Positions 13,403 to 13,608 of a stretch of 13,608 nucleotides of DNA are shown in pieces. The translations under genes were made by a program, and so were the position numbers. The stretch covers positions 1-13,608 of the forward strand of contig CAKUFT010000038.1 in assembly GCA_934650095.1 (NCBI GenBank). Reading direction: 5' to 3'. The notes under the pieces were generated by a model. The model was not told the DNA's origin, ran no database searches, and worked only from the letters and a program-made list of their open reading frames with translations. Within the stretch, counting starts at the first letter, position 1; each line of letters begins with the position of its first letter. Source of the DNA: an uncultured Collinsella sp. Its GTDB lineage: Bacteria > Actinomycetota > Coriobacteriia > Coriobacteriales > Coriobacteriaceae.

Positions 13403-13608
13403 ATGATGGTCAACTATGGGTTTGGTATGCCGACGCGCTTGGTTGCGGATGGAGACGTGGCTCGCTGGTGTGGACGGTTGGTCGCCCACTACGGTGGCAC
13501 CAAGGCGCTGGTCGTGCTGGGAGGCGACAAACATACGCGTGACGAGCTCGTCTCGGCGGCACTTGGTTCGCTCGATCGCGCCCTGCTCGAACGCGTGCTC
13601 TTTCGTTG
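13403..13608 (+). CDS. Probable iron-containing alcohol dehydrogenase, 5' part (cut by window end)
   Basis: Only the first 68 codons lie in the window, with no stop. The translation begins MMVNYGFGMPTRLVADGDVA and continues through an alpha helix to KALVVLGGDKHTRDELV. This matches the N-terminal plan of the iron-dependent alcohol/butanol dehydrogenase family: a [FY]-x-x-PT-x-[IL] strand, a short helix, then a nucleotide-binding strand ending in Gly-Gly. The usual GGSxK segment is GGDKH here. GGAAGGG lies eight bases before ATG 13403; the adjacent ATG at 13406 is an alternative. Metal ligands and active site would lie beyond the window, so the family call rests on the N-terminus alone. Glycerol dehydrogenase-like relatives are possible. 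Confidence 0.55.
   Translation, partial: MMVNYGFGMPTRLVADGDVARWCGRLVAHYGGTKALVVLGGDKHTRDELVSAALGSLDRALLERVLFR

Overview
The window is about 60% G+C, gene-dense and entirely protein-coding apart from short regulatory gaps. No tRNA, rRNA, insertion sequence, phage gene or CRISPR array is visible. Strong AGGAGG-type ribosome binding sites, occasional GTG and TTG starts, a LexA box of the Bacillus/actinobacterial type and the gene families present all suit an anaerobic gut member of the Coriobacteriia (Collinsella-like). That placement is inference from gene style; no marker gene proves it.

Layout. 37-1286: a secreted coiled-coil protein of unknown function and a 68-residue membrane protein, closed by a bidirectional terminator. 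1320-3122 (minus strand): a cyclase-family metallohydrolase and, behind an intrinsic terminator hairpin, a ketopantoate-reductase-like dehydrogenase. 3286-5438 (plus): an aldo/keto reductase with two C-terminal [4Fe-4S] motifs, a 63-base imperfect palindrome, and endonuclease IV (nfo). 5500-8751 (plus): a complete polar amino acid ABC importer of lipoprotein, permease and ATPase, with its own promoter, a hairpin after the first gene and a strong final terminator. 8808-10537: a probable metal/iron module with flavodoxin and a DUF3793 protein on the minus strand, diverging from a membrane-anchored heavy-metal-binding protein. 10565-12561 (minus): an SOS-type operon of a UvrX-like Y-family polymerase and a translationally coupled YolD-like protein. 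12644-13267: a PAP2 phosphatase. 13403 to the end: the first 68 codons of a probable iron-containing alcohol dehydrogenase.

Most notable points. (1) The polymerase operon has a near-consensus promoter (TTGACG-17-TATTAT) followed by two LexA-like boxes. (2) The heavy-metal protein has a promoter-like TTGACC/TAAGAT pair with a 20-base spacer centred on a dyad, the layout of MerR-family activated promoters. (3) The ABC permease carries a signal peptide and an extracytoplasmic domain of about 150 residues that is not a substrate-binding domain. (4) The DUF3793 protein has six cysteines in 22 residues just before its conserved FPHE motif. (5) The start codon of the small membrane protein lies in a perfect 10-bp inverted repeat that competes with a second hairpin. 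No wholly new multi-gene system is evident; the metal module and the permease fusion are the best candidates for something undescribed.
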